Source: Weissella sagaensis
GTDB lineage: Bacteria; Bacillota; Bacilli; Lactobacillales; Lactobacillaceae
Length of the DNA stretch: 64,000 nucleotides
NCBI RefSeq assembly: GCF_005405285.1
Contig: NZ_BJDT01000004.1
Location: 62,001 to 126,000, forward strand
Direction: 5' to 3'
Below, one piece after another: positions 17,372 through 26,028 of this stretch. A program made the translations under genes and the position numbers. Below the pieces are notes generated by a model. It was not told where the DNA came from. It was given only the letters and a program-made list of their open reading frames with translations, and searched no databases. Within the stretch, counting starts at the first letter, position 1. Each line of letters starts with the position of its first letter.

Positions 17372-17499
17372 ATTTTGTCAAGCCGTTGAATTTATTTCTA
17401 ATATTGGCTAATATAGTTAACAGCTGATAAGCTCACTCATGTACTTTTTATTAGATGAGTATTTAGAGAAAATATAATCCTGAAGGAAGAAGGACTACC

Positions 17500-18135
17500 A
17501 TGGTGATTATCACAGCTGGTATGATCGGTGTTGGAAAAACAACACTAACTGATTTGATTGCAAAACATCTTAACACGCAGGCTTTTTTTGAACCTGTTGG
17601 TGAAAATCCCGTGTTACCCCTTTATTATGCAGATCCCAAGCAATATGGATTTCTGTTACAAATTTACTTTTTAAACAAGCGTTTTGCCATGATAAAAAAG
17701 GCTTTATCTGACGACAATAACGTATTGGATCGATCAATCTATGAAGATGCTTTGTTCACACAAGAAAATCATCGTGAAGGAAACATTTCTGATGCCGAGT
17801 TAAAAGTTTACATGACTTTGTTAGACAATATGATGTCTGAAATTCAAACAATGCAAAAAGGCCGACCTGATTTAATGGTCTTTGCTAATGCAGACTTTGA
17901 TACAATCCTATATCGTATTAAAAAACGTGGTCGTGACTATGAGCAATTTGAAGATAATGATGAACTACGTCAATATTACTTTAAAATGTGGTCAGCTTAT
18001 CAAAAATGGTATAAAGATTACGATGCATCACCAAAAATGACCATTGATCTACAAAAATATGATTTGGAGGATGAGGCTAGTCGTAAAATCGTATTACAAC
18101 AAATCGACGATCGTCTAGCAGCTTTATCTGAATAA
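17500..18135 (+). CDS. Deoxynucleoside kinase (deoxyadenosine/deoxyguanosine kinase type)
   Basis: This 211-residue cytoplasmic kinase phosphorylates deoxynucleosides for salvage. The Walker A/P-loop GMIGVGKTTL (about residues 7-16), the ERS-like catalytic motif DRSIYED and the LID-like RIKKRGRDYEQFE are present. Lactobacilli often carry two related dAK/dGK subunits in tandem; only one copy is present here. A GTG three bases after the ATG is an equally placed start. The GGAAGAAGGA ribosome site lies just upstream. Confidence 0.9.
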   Translation: MVIITAGMIGVGKTTLTDLIAKHLNTQAFFEPVGENPVLPLYYADPKQYGFLLQIYFLNKRFAMIKKALSDDNNVLDRSIYEDALFTQENHREGNISDAELKVYMTLLDNMMSEIQTMQKGRPDLMVFANADFDTILYRIKKRGRDYEQFEDNDELRQYYFKMWSAYQKWYKDYDASPKMTIDLQKYDLEDEASRKIVLQQIDDRLAALSE

Positions 18136-18152
18136 CGTGTGCATTATTACAC

Positions 18153-18192
18153 AAAAAGGCGAGGAACAAATTTATCTGTTCCTCGCCTTTTT
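18153..18192. terminator. Bidirectional terminator
   Basis: A perfect 16-bp hairpin (18153-18168 with 18177-18192) has the core GGCGAGGAACA and A/T tracts on both sides. It lies between the convergent deoxynucleoside kinase and LysM protein genes. Confidence 0.93.
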
Positions 18193-18204
18193 AATACCAC
18201 TTAA

Positions 18205-19620
18205 TTATTTAAAATTATATACACCAACAAAGTCAGGCAAAATCTCAGCGTCGGCTAGTGACACGATCTGTGCCTTTTGACCTGGTTGTGAAGCAATTAC
18301 ATATTGACCATCACCAATATAAATAGCCACTTGCCAAGATGCGCCATGACCACCCCAGAAGAGTAGATCCCCTGGTTGTGCCGTTTGCATAATGTCGACA
18401 CTAGATTGCCCATCGGTTGTTGTGACATGTGCTTCTTGGGAAACCGTATATCTTGGAATATTAACACCTGCTTCATGATATGCTCTCGCAGTTAAACCAG
18501 AAGAATCTAAGCCAGATGTGGTTTTACCACCCCATACATACGGAATTTGTTGTTCGGCAAAATTTTTAGCACTAGTAACAATATTTGCTCGCTGATCAGC
18601 TGTCAACGCAGTAACCGTTTTAGTTTGACTGATAGTTTGTGTCTCATTATCACTTTGATTAGCAACACCACTATTATCTTGCGTGCTAGTTGCATCTAAT
18701 GAATTTAACACAACATCCCCATTAGACATAGTTGTTGCTGCAGGAGCCTGTTTTGGTGCAGCAACCCCTAATGACTGAACAGCTACCTTGTTATCTGGAT
18801 TATCATCAACAGTAGCAGCTGATTGCATCGTCACTGTTGTATCATGATATGCCTGTTGTACAGGTTCACTTGCAACTGATGGATCAGTAACACTATTGCT
18901 AGAGTATGCTGTTGCATCATCCGTCCCTTGTACAGCTTGATCCGTGTATCCTTGGTCCGAAACTTCAGAAGATGGTTCAACAACTGTTGTATCAACATAG
19001 CCACCATTGGGTATTGACAGTGATTGTCCAATACTTAACATGGTTGTATCCGCATTCGGATTAGCAGCTTGTAAAGCATCAATTGAAACACCATTATTGG
19101 CAGCAACAGTTGCTAATGTATCACCATCTTGAATCGTGTAAGATGACATTGCAGTAGATTCCGCAGCATCTGATTCTGAAACAACCGCATCTTCTGCAGG
19201 CGTCGCTGGTTGTTGCGTATCTGTTTCTGCAGTAGTTGAATCATCATAATATGATGCTGAATCTGCCGTAACATCAGATTGTGCACTTGATGCGCTAATC
19301 GCATCTGTCATTGCTTTAGATGCAACTGTATTAAGGTTACTTTTCGGTGATTTCACCTTCTTTGTTCCATCTTTAAACGTTGCTAATTTCGCATCTTTTG
19401 TGTGCTTTTCACGAAGAACATCAGATTTCATCGTTACTTGACTAGATTTCTCATGAATAAATGTTGCGACATTAGAAAATCTCCCAACTTGTTTTTCGTT
19501 GGATGTTACATTAATTGCTGTATTAACAGCCGCTTTTACATCAGGGATTTGTGTTGTTGCCACAACTCCTGCTGCACCAGCAATACCAGTGAAAAACAAC
19601 TTAGTTGAAGCCTTTACCAT
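18205..19620 (-). CDS. Secreted LysM protein with a degenerate NlpC/P60 domain
   Basis: The protein has 471 residues from the ATG at 19620, with AGAGGAG upstream; the in-frame codon at 19638 lacks a ribosome site. The N-terminus has a basic start and hydrophobic segment (about 7-22), likely a signal peptide. One LysM repeat follows (YTIQDGDTLATVAANN, about 161-204), then a Ser/Thr/Asp-rich linker (about 205-345) and a C-terminal NlpC/P60 domain (about 346-471). The fold landmarks YVWGGK, SGLTARAYHEAG and GDLLFWG are present. The catalytic Cys is Ser373 (DSSG for DCSG), the first His is Gln430 (WQVAIYIG) and the second is Ile442. It should bind the cell wall but not cut it. Confidence 0.85.
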   Translation of the reverse strand: MVKASTKLFFTGIAGAAGVVATTQIPDVKAAVNTAINVTSNEKQVGRFSNVATFIHEKSSQVTMKSDVLREKHTKDAKLATFKDGTKKVKSPKSNLNTVASKAMTDAISASSAQSDVTADSASYYDDSTTAETDTQQPATPAEDAVVSESDAAESTAMSSYTIQDGDTLATVAANNGVSIDALQAANPNADTTMLSIGQSLSIPNGGYVDTTVVEPSSEVSDQGYTDQAVQGTDDATAYSSNSVTDPSVASEPVQQAYHDTTVTMQSAATVDDNPDNKVAVQSLGVAAPKQAPAATTMSNGDVVLNSLDATSTQDNSGVANQSDNETQTISQTKTVTALTADQRANIVTSAKNFAEQQIPYVWGGKTTSGLDSSGLTARAYHEAGVNIPRYTVSQEAHVTTTDGQSSVDIMQTAQPGDLLFWGGHGASWQVAIYIGDGQYVIASQPGQKAQIVSLADAEILPDFVGVYNFK

Positions 19621-19846
19621 AGGTCCAACTCCTCTCAAATTATACTTGTTAAAAGTTAACCTAAATACACATTCCCCAATTTATATTTAAAGTGAACTTA
19701 ACATTTATATCATACCTTATATCTATCTAAATTTTTAGGGGAACGTATGTTCTTTTTACTTAAATAAACAAAAAAGCCTCAGTAAGTTAACAAAATTTAC
19801 TCATTCACCAACTCATTAAGGTTATTTTTTATTAAAAATAATGTTA
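19621..19846. other. Intergenic region upstream of the LysM protein and downstream of glpK
   Basis: The gap of 226 bases has no convincing gene. A weak minus-strand promoter may exist at about 19708-19730 (TTTAGA, 16 bases, TATAAA). Near 19775-19800 an imperfect inverted repeat (AGTAAGTT with AATTTACT), flanked by a run of A on the plus strand, could end glpK transcription, but it is poorly formed. Confidence 0.35.
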
Positions 19847-21358
19847 TCACTCTTCATTTAACGGAAAAAGGCGCGTAGCTTTCACGGCACGCTGCCAACC
19901 TCTATATGCTTTTTGCACCTGGTTACGATGTTCAGTAATTGGCTGTTTAACTTCTAAATTATTTGATGCTGGTAATTTAGTCAAATCTGACCAAAAGCCA
20001 ACACCCAAACCTGCCAAATAAGCAGCCCCTAATGCCGTTGTCTCTAATTGCTGTGGTCGTTTTACCGGCTGATTAATTAAATCTGCTTGAAATTGATGAA
20101 TATAATTATTTGCTGCGGCACCTCCATCAATAACGAGATTCGTGACTTCAATGCCTGTATCATCTTGCATGGCTTCTAAGACATCACGTGTTTGATAAGC
20201 AATTGATTCCAGCGTAGCACGTACCAAATCGCCTTTGGTGGTTGAACGCGTTAACCCAAACATTGCACCTCTAGCGTTTTGATCCCAATAAGGTGCACCT
20301 AACCCAGTAAATGCCGGTACCAAATAAACTGGATCAATATGTTGCTCACGCGCAATGGTCGCAATTTGTGCAGTTTCTTTAGCACTTTTAATTAATTGTA
20401 AACCATCTTTAAGCCATTGAATTGCAGCACCAGCTATAAAGACTGACCCTTCTAGAGCATATGTCACTTGACCGTCAATACTATAAGCAATTGTTGTTAA
20501 AAGACCATTTGTTGAACGGGCAATATCTTGTCCTGTATTCATCACAATAAATGAACCAGTACCATACGTATTTTTAACATCACCTTTATTAAACGCCTGA
20601 TGACCAATTAATGCTGCTTGTTGATCACCGGCAATACCTGCTATCGGTACTTGCAATCCAAAAAAAGCATACTCAGCAGTATAGCCAAATATACCTGCAG
20701 AATCTCGTACTTCTGGCAACAAAGATGCTGGAATATTGAATTCAGCTAGTAAATCCTTATCCCATTCTTTTGTGTGAATATTAAATAACATCGTTCGTGA
20801 CGCATTTGAATAATCAGTTGCATGAACTTGTCCATTAGTTAATTTATATAATAACCAAGTATCAACTGTACCAAATAATAGTTCACCGTTTTCTGCGCGC
20901 TCACGAGCACCAGGCACATTATCTAGCAACCACATAATTTTAGTTGCTGAAAAATAAGCATCAATCCACAAACCAGTTCTTTCATAAATATAACTAGTTA
21001 GGCCTTTTTCTTGCAAATGTTCAGCAATTTTATCACTTTGTTTAGACTGCCACACAACCGCTGGTGCAATCGGTTCACCTGTTTGTCGATCCCAGATAAT
21101 AGTCGTTTCACGTTGGTTAGTTAATCCAATACTGGCAACTTTATATGGTGGTATATTAGCCTGTAGCACAACTTGTGCAATAAGTTGCCGTGCATCATTC
21201 CAAATAGTCATTGCATCATGCTCTACCCAACCAGGATGATTAAAAATCTGTGGTAATTCCTTTTGTGCAGTTGCGACTACTTGCCCTTGTTCATCAAACA
21301 ACATGGCACGCGTACTTGTTGTTCCTTGATCAAGTGCCATTACATATTGATCAGTCAT
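19847..21358 (-). CDS. glpK: Glycerol kinase
   Basis: This 503-residue FGGY-family kinase makes glycerol 3-phosphate from glycerol and ATP. The N-terminal phosphate loop MALDQGTTSTRAM, GLTNQRET, the hinge GIAGDQQAAL and the C-terminal GGAAANNYIHQFQADL are all present, and the length is usual. In Bacillus and Enterococcus the activation-loop motif YHFxG carries the histidine phosphorylated by PTS HPr. Here the loop is EYAFFG, so the His is Ala231 and PTS activation should be lost. glpD and glpF are not adjacent, which is unusual for a glp operon. A perfect palindrome lies just upstream. Confidence 0.95.
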   Translation of the reverse strand: MTDQYVMALDQGTTSTRAMLFDEQGQVVATAQKELPQIFNHPGWVEHDAMTIWNDARQLIAQVVLQANIPPYKVASIGLTNQRETTIIWDRQTGEPIAPAVVWQSKQSDKIAEHLQEKGLTSYIYERTGLWIDAYFSATKIMWLLDNVPGARERAENGELLFGTVDTWLLYKLTNGQVHATDYSNASRTMLFNIHTKEWDKDLLAEFNIPASLLPEVRDSAGIFGYTAEYAFFGLQVPIAGIAGDQQAALIGHQAFNKGDVKNTYGTGSFIVMNTGQDIARSTNGLLTTIAYSIDGQVTYALEGSVFIAGAAIQWLKDGLQLIKSAKETAQIATIAREQHIDPVYLVPAFTGLGAPYWDQNARGAMFGLTRSTTKGDLVRATLESIAYQTRDVLEAMQDDTGIEVTNLVIDGGAAANNYIHQFQADLINQPVKRPQQLETTALGAAYLAGLGVGFWSDLTKLPASNNLEVKQPITEHRNQVQKAYRGWQRAVKATRLFPLNEE

Positions 21359-21391
21359 TTTTCCCTAACTCCCACTTTTATATTTTACAAT

Positions 21392-21410
21392 TACCAATTT
21401 TTAATTGGTA
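21392..21410 (-). repeat. Perfect inverted repeat upstream of glpK
   Basis: TACCAATT (21392-21399) and AATTGGTA (21403-21410) surround TTT. On the minus strand it is about 35-50 bases before the glpK start codon. It could be an operator or a weak hairpin; I do not recognise a known motif. Confidence 0.5.
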
Positions 21411-21433
21411 TCCAATTAGATTCGATACAAAAA

Positions 21434-21460
21434 AAGATGGAACGTTATCTGTTCCATCTT
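21434..21460 (-). terminator. Terminator of the tautomerase gene
   Basis: A perfect 10-bp hairpin (AAGATGGAAC with GTTCCATCTT, 7-base loop) is followed on the minus strand by a T tract. It lies 12 bases behind the tautomerase stop codon. Confidence 0.85.
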
Positions 21461-21472
21461 GATAGTACGAAA

Positions 21473-21658
21473 CTATTTTTCAGAACGTAAGACTCCGCCA
21501 TCCATAAAACGATTAGGTTGCATTTCATTAACTACAACCTTAATGTTTTCTCGTGGTACCCCAACGTGTTTTTCAATGGCAGTTGTAACATCTGTCATCA
21601 TGGCCTTTAATTGCTCATCACTACGTCCAGCTACTAAATCAATATGAACCAATGGCAT
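21473..21658 (-). CDS. 4-oxalocrotonate tautomerase family protein
   Basis: This is a small 61-residue enzyme of the tautomerase superfamily. The ATG at 21658 is chosen because it places Pro directly after Met (MPLVHIDLVAGRS), and that proline becomes the catalytic N-terminal base. A GTG one codon upstream would block this. The GAGGA ribosome site fits the ATG. Such proteins form hexamers; the substrate in lactic acid bacteria is unknown. It follows the YitT-family gene by 10 bases and is probably co-transcribed. Confidence 0.85.
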   Translation of the reverse strand: MPLVHIDLVAGRSDEQLKAMMTDVTTAIEKHVGVPRENIKVVVNEMQPNRFMDGGVLRSEK

Positions 21659-21668
21659 CACTGTTTCC

Positions 21669-22640
21669 TCACTTTTTTTCTTGATTATCTACCCCAATTT
21701 TATCAGCTTCTTCACTGATATTCAACGCATCAGTAATTTGGGCTTTTGCTGCCACACGTTCACGTTTAATTTGAGATTGTAAATCTTCATTCCAAAAGTT
21801 ATTAGATACTTCAACCGTACTAACAATGTTGATAAAAGAATCACGATCTATTGATTTAACCAAATTTTGCATTTCAGTTAATTCATAACGTGATAATACC
21901 ATCATTAACGTCGTATTCGGTTCTTGCGTAAAAGCACCTCGCGATGGTATCACCGTGATACCACGAACTAAAGCTGCTTGTAACCCTTGAATCACTTCAT
22001 CTGGATGTGTTGTAACAATAAAAGCTGTTAATTTTTGATGACGTGTGTGGATAGCATCCACTGCAGCTGACGTTGCGTAAATACCAATGATTGTGTACAT
22101 TGCATTTTGCCAACCAATAAAGGCACCTGCGACCACCACAATAAAGACGTTAATAAACATGTTAATTGAACCAATCGATTTACCTGTGGTTTTTTGAACA
22201 ATCATGGCGACAATATCCATACCACCAGTTGAAAAACCAACTTTAAAGGTTAACCCTATTGATATTCCTAGCAACAGTCCCCCGAATAATCCTGCTAAAA
22301 TGGGTTCATGCGTTACTAAAGTTGTTTTAGGTAAAATGATTTGCATAAATGAAGCAGCAAAATTGTTTAAAAAAGACAAAATCGTAAACTCTCGCCCAGC
22401 ATATATCCAACCAGCAATTGCTAGCGGAATATTGGTTGCCATAATAATAGCACCAACTTCAACATGTAAGCCAAATACGGAATCAAAAAATAAACTAATC
22501 AGTTGGGCCACACCATTAAATCCACCCGAAAAAATATTATTCGGAATAAAAAAATTATTCATTGAAATAGCTACTAAAACAGCTGCAATAATAAACACAA
22601 CTGTTTTAATACCGTATTCCTTTACTCGTGCTAATCCCAC
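21669..22640 (-). CDS. YitT-family membrane protein (DUF161/DUF2179)
   Basis: This 323-residue protein has about five membrane helices in the first 190 residues, including NNFFIPNNIFSGGFNGVAQL, which is the family signature. A soluble C-terminal DUF2179 domain follows (about 200-285) and a charged tail ends in DNQEKK. The transport role proposed for relatives is unproven. It probably leads the unit with the tautomerase gene. Confidence 0.88.
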   Translation of the reverse strand: MGLARVKEYGIKTVVFIIAAVLVAISMNNFFIPNNIFSGGFNGVAQLISLFFDSVFGLHVEVGAIIMATNIPLAIAGWIYAGREFTILSFLNNFAASFMQIILPKTTLVTHEPILAGLFGGLLLGISIGLTFKVGFSTGGMDIVAMIVQKTTGKSIGSINMFINVFIVVVAGAFIGWQNAMYTIIGIYATSAAVDAIHTRHQKLTAFIVTTHPDEVIQGLQAALVRGITVIPSRGAFTQEPNTTLMMVLSRYELTEMQNLVKSIDRDSFINIVSTVEVSNNFWNEDLQSQIKRERVAAKAQITDALNISEEADKIGVDNQEKK

Positions 22641-22756
22641 AATTTATGCCTCCAATCTTAAACCAAAATTATTTTACTATTATTACACAAACGACAGTAT
22701 TATTCTATATAAATTGACAATTTCAATTGAATTCTTAAATTTATAAGATAAGAAAA

Positions 22757-22791
22757 GTCACATACAAACAATAACTATTGTCGTACATGAC
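22757..22791 (-). terminator. Probable terminator of the symporter gene
   Basis: An imperfect hairpin with outer GTCA/TGAC and inner ACAATA/ATTGT arms is followed on the minus strand by TTTTCTT. It lies 17 bases behind the symporter stop codon. Confidence 0.6.
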
Positions 22792-22807
22792 TGATATTCT
22801 AAAATTA

Positions 22808-24094
22808 TTATTTAATACTTTTTAAATATGCGATATTTTTAGTATCATCAAAGTCCTTCTCTGATTTAGCAATGACGATTGCTGCCGTTGAATTTCCCAC
22901 AACATTAACAACTGTTCGTCCCATATCTACTAAACGGTCAACACCAGCAATGAAAGCTAATCCTTGTGCCGGTACCCCAATAGTTGACACTGTTGCCAGT
23001 AAGACAACAAATGAAGCTCCTGGCACACCAGCCATTCCTTTAGAAGTAATCATGAGTACTACCAAAAGGGTCAATTGTTGTGCCAATGACAAATGAATTC
23101 CATAAGCTTGTGCCATAAATAAAGCCCCAATCGCTTGGTAGATTGCCGATCCATCTAAATTAAATGTATACCCTGTTGGCACAACAAAGGATACAACACC
23201 TTGGCTTACACCAAATTTTTCCATTTTGCTAACAATTCGAGGCAACGTTGCTTCAGAAGAAGCTGTTGTAAACGCCAAGATAATTTCTTCACGTAAAACT
23301 CTAAATAGATCAAAAATATTAGTGTGATAAATTTTTAACACAATGCCCAAAATAACCACGATAAAAATAATCATTGTCAAATATGCCACAAAAATAAAAT
23401 AGCCTAATGACTTTAATGACCCTAATCCCATTTGAGCAACAGTGGCACCAATTAAGGCACCAACACCAATTGGTGCTAGACGCATAACCCAATTAGTTAC
23501 TTTAAACATCACTTCTGCAATAGCATCTAGCAAATCAATAATGACCTGCCCTTTAGGTCCAATGGCAGCTGTTCCTAAACCAAAGAACACTGAAAACAAA
23601 ATAACTTGCAACATTTTATTCTCAGACAATGAAGAAAATACATTTGTTGGTACAATGTCCATAACCGTTTCCCAAAGACTACCTGTACCAGCAGACTTAG
23701 CAGTTGAAAGATAACTACTAATATTAGTGGCCTGCAAATTATGAATGTTAACATGCGCTCCTGGTTCAAAAACATTACCTGCAATCATACCTAAAACAAT
23801 CGCAATAGTTGATAAAATTTCAAAATAAACTAGTGTTTTTAATCCAACTCGACCTAGTTTACGCATATCACCCATCTTAGCAATACCAACCGTCAAACTA
23901 GAAATTACAATTGGTAACACAATCATTTGGATTAAACCAATAAACATGGTTCCGATATTTTGCATTGCCGTAATGGCCATTTTGTTTTTATAAAAAACAA
24001 CCCCAAGGATAATACCCACAATTAATCCAATAATAATTTGCCAACCTAAACTAAGTCTACGCTTTTGCTTACTGGTCTGACTAACCGAACTCAT
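22808..24094 (-). CDS. Dicarboxylate/amino acid:cation symporter (DAACS family)
   Basis: This 428-residue transporter has the basic N-terminus and eight-helix layout of GltP/DctA proteins. Family motifs are VPTGYTFNLDGSAIY (hairpin 1 and helix 7), KGMAGVPGASFVVLLAT (hairpin 2) and GVDRLVDMGRTVVNVVGN in helix 8. The Asp of helix 8 and the Arg eight positions after GVDR fit acidic substrate binding. It probably imports glutamate, aspartate or C4-dicarboxylates with protons or sodium. It stands alone between terminators. Confidence 0.92.
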   Translation of the reverse strand: MSSVSQTSKQKRRLSLGWQIIIGLIVGIILGVVFYKNKMAITAMQNIGTMFIGLIQMIVLPIVISSLTVGIAKMGDMRKLGRVGLKTLVYFEILSTIAIVLGMIAGNVFEPGAHVNIHNLQATNISSYLSTAKSAGTGSLWETVMDIVPTNVFSSLSENKMLQVILFSVFFGLGTAAIGPKGQVIIDLLDAIAEVMFKVTNWVMRLAPIGVGALIGATVAQMGLGSLKSLGYFIFVAYLTMIIFIVVILGIVLKIYHTNIFDLFRVLREEIILAFTTASSEATLPRIVSKMEKFGVSQGVVSFVVPTGYTFNLDGSAIYQAIGALFMAQAYGIHLSLAQQLTLLVVLMITSKGMAGVPGASFVVLLATVSTIGVPAQGLAFIAGVDRLVDMGRTVVNVVGNSTAAIVIAKSEKDFDDTKNIAYLKSIK

Positions 24095-24131
24095 TTTTAA
24101 AATGCCCCCCTAAAATTATTTATATACAATA

Positions 24132-24167
24132 AAAAAGCCAACCGCTCCTATGAGCGGTTGGCTTTTT
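24132..24167 (-). terminator. Terminator of rplS
   Basis: A perfect 16-bp GC-rich hairpin (24132-24147 with 24152-24167, loop CTAT) has flanking A/T tracts. It lies 18 bases behind rplS. Confidence 0.93.
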
Positions 24168-24185
24168 ACTAACAGTTTACCCTTG

Positions 24186-24539
24186 TTAGCGGCGTGCTTC
24201 TTGGATACGAGCAGCCTTACCGTGCAATGCACGCAAGTAGTACAACTTAGCGCGACGTACACGACCATGACGGATTACTTCAATTTTATCAACACGTGGT
24301 GAGTGCAATGGGAATGTACGTTCCACACCAACACCACTTGACATCTTACGAACAGTGTAAGTAGCTTGGATACCAGTACCCTTGCGCTTAATGACAACAC
24401 CTTCGAAGATTTGGACACGTTCGCGTGAACCTTCGACGATACGTGCGTGAACACGAACTGAATCTCCGGCACGGAATTCTGGAATATCTGTACGTAATTG
24501 GTCAGCAACCAATTTTTCTAGCAAAGCGTTTTGACGCAT
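24186..24539 (-). CDS. rplS: 50S ribosomal protein L19
   Basis: This 117-residue protein sits at the 30S-50S interface. The conserved segments [44 protein letters not shown] and the basic RRAKLYYLR are present. It is last in the rimM-trmD-rplS group but is separated from trmD by 108 bases that contain two hairpins, so it has its own leader and possibly its own promoter. Confidence 0.97.
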   Translation of the reverse strand: MRQNALLEKLVADQLRTDIPEFRAGDSVRVHARIVEGSRERVQIFEGVVIKRKGTGIQATYTVRKMSSGVGVERTFPLHSPRVDKIEVIRHGRVRRAKLYYLRALHGKAARIQEARR

Positions 24540-24569
24540 AATTAATTCTCCTCGTCGACAATCAATTCA

Positions 24570-24620
24570 CCACTCGGCCAGCGGATTATCGGATTTTATT
24601 TAGTACCCTTAGGCACTAAA
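24570..24620 (-). promoter_or_regulatory. Candidate L19 leader RNA
   Basis: Between trmD and rplS, two hairpins form on the minus strand. The first is TTTAGTGCC/GGTACTAAA (24599-24620) and the second CCGCT/AGTGG (24570-24584, loop GGCCG). Autoregulatory L19 leaders are known in Firmicutes at this place, so this is a likely relative. I could not compare it with the family model. Confidence 0.5.
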
Positions 24621-24647
24621 CAGTATGTTAACACAATATCACGCGTA

Positions 24648-25391
24648 TCACAAGTTATTTTCTCTTTCTTCTTGCTCAACTTCTTTTAACAATTTCCGCT
24701 CATCCGCAGTGAATTCATAATTTTCTAACAAATCAGGTCGCCGTTGATAGGTACGGCGTAAAGCCTCTTTTTGTTTCCAAGTAGCAATATTAGCATGATG
24801 ACCTGACAACAAGACGTCCGGTACTTTCAATCCTCTAAAATCAGCAGGACGCGTATACTGTGGGTATTCCAACAATCCTGTTGAAAATGATTCATCAACT
24901 GCTGATCGATCATCCCCTAATGCTTCATCCAATAGCCGCACCGTTGCGTCAACAACAACCATTGCCCCTAATTCACCACCTGTTAAAACAAAATCTCCCA
25001 GTGAAATTTCATCATCCACTAATGAACGTATTCGTTCATCATAGCCTTCATAATGACCTGCAATAATTGTTAAATGTTCTTCTTTGGCCAACTCTTCGGC
25101 CATTGGCTGGTTAAAAGTTTTACCAGCTGGGTCCATCAAAATAACTCGGCCCCGATTACCTGCTGCTTTTTCTACAGCGTCCATTGCATCAAATAATGGT
25201 TGTGGCATCAAAAGCATCCCTTGACCACCACCGTATATTTCATCATCTACTTTGTGATGCTTATTTTCTGTATAATCTCTAAAATCAGTGACATTAAAAT
25301 CAACTAAACCACGTTCAACTGTTTTTCCAATAATTGATTCACGCATTGGTGCAAACATATTAGGAAAAAGGCTCAATACATCAATTCGCAT
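24648..25391 (-). CDS. trmD: tRNA (guanine-N1)-methyltransferase
   Basis: This 247-residue SPOUT methyltransferase modifies G37 in tRNAs reading CNN and related codons, preventing +1 frameshifts. The trefoil-knot motifs are visible: [25 protein letters not shown] and [15 protein letters not shown]. The active-site Asp lies in the C-terminal part. It follows rimM by two bases, so both are in one unit. Confidence 0.96.
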   Translation of the reverse strand: MRIDVLSLFPNMFAPMRESIIGKTVERGLVDFNVTDFRDYTENKHHKVDDEIYGGGQGMLLMPQPLFDAMDAVEKAAGNRGRVILMDPAGKTFNQPMAEELAKEEHLTIIAGHYEGYDERIRSLVDDEISLGDFVLTGGELGAMVVVDATVRLLDEALGDDRSAVDESFSTGLLEYPQYTRPADFRGLKVPDVLLSGHHANIATWKQKEALRRTYQRRPDLLENYEFTADERKLLKEVEQEERENNL

Positions 25392-25393
25392 AT

Positions 25394-25900
25394 TTAAATT
25401 TCCTCTAACAAATTAACTTTAGCAATTCCTTGTTCCAAGTCAATCATTGTGACAACATCTTCAATGAACGGCAACAAAATATCGTCACTACCTTTAGCCG
25501 TTACAACCCAAACGTCATTTGCTGGCATTGGTAATATTTCACTAACTGTACCAATAACCTCTTGTGAGGCGTTATCAATTATTTTTAACCCAATAATATC
25601 ATGATAATAAAATTCATCACTAGACAAATCTTGTTGTAAATCTTCAGTAACCATTAATTCACAACCCTTATATTGCTCAACATCGTTAATATTTTGCATA
25701 TTAACAAAACTAACTAAAATGAATTGCTTATGTTCACGTACCGTTGCGATTTGAACTTCAATATTATTTGGCTTAGTAACAATAACAAGTTTATTATTCT
25801 TTTTAAAACGTTCCATCGGGAAATCGGTTGTTGGTACAACCCGTACTTCACCTCGAATACCATGAGTATTCACAATTTTACCAACTTTATAAAGGGACAT
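25394..25900 (-). CDS. rimM: 16S rRNA processing protein RimM
   Basis: This 168-residue protein has an N-terminal RimM beta-barrel ([18 protein letters not shown]) and a C-terminal PRC-barrel ([10 protein letters not shown] to AKVNLLEEI). It helps mature the 30S head with S19. An extended -10 (TGGTATACT) on the minus strand at 25935-25943 is a likely promoter for rimM-trmD. The usual upstream khpA gene is absent; a plus-strand phosphatase occupies the place. Confidence 0.94.
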   Translation of the reverse strand: MSLYKVGKIVNTHGIRGEVRVVPTTDFPMERFKKNNKLVIVTKPNNIEVQIATVREHKQFILVSFVNMQNINDVEQYKGCELMVTEDLQQDLSSDEFYYHDIIGLKIIDNASQEVIGTVSEILPMPANDVWVVTAKGSDDILLPFIEDVVTMIDLEQGIAKVNLLEEI

Positions 25901-25975
25901 ATTTTCTTCCTTTTCATTTATTATATTAATTGTAAGTATACCAGTAAAATAAAGGCAACTAAATAGGTTTTCATA

Positions 25976-26004
25976 TTGTTATCTGATAAAATTTAACGTA
26001 TAAC
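25976..26004 (+). promoter_or_regulatory. Predicted promoter of the histidine phosphatase gene
   Basis: TTGTTA (25976-25981) and TATAAC (25999-26004) are separated by 17 bases. They are about 25 bases before the start codon and its AGGAG site. Confidence 0.55.
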
Positions 26005-26028
26005 AATTCGCATATAGGAGAAAACTTT

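Noticed and set aside
22204..22746. Plus-strand open frame opposite the YitT-family gene, and similar long antisense frames
   Set aside because: These are shadows of minus-strand genes with no ribosome sites and no recognisable protein features.
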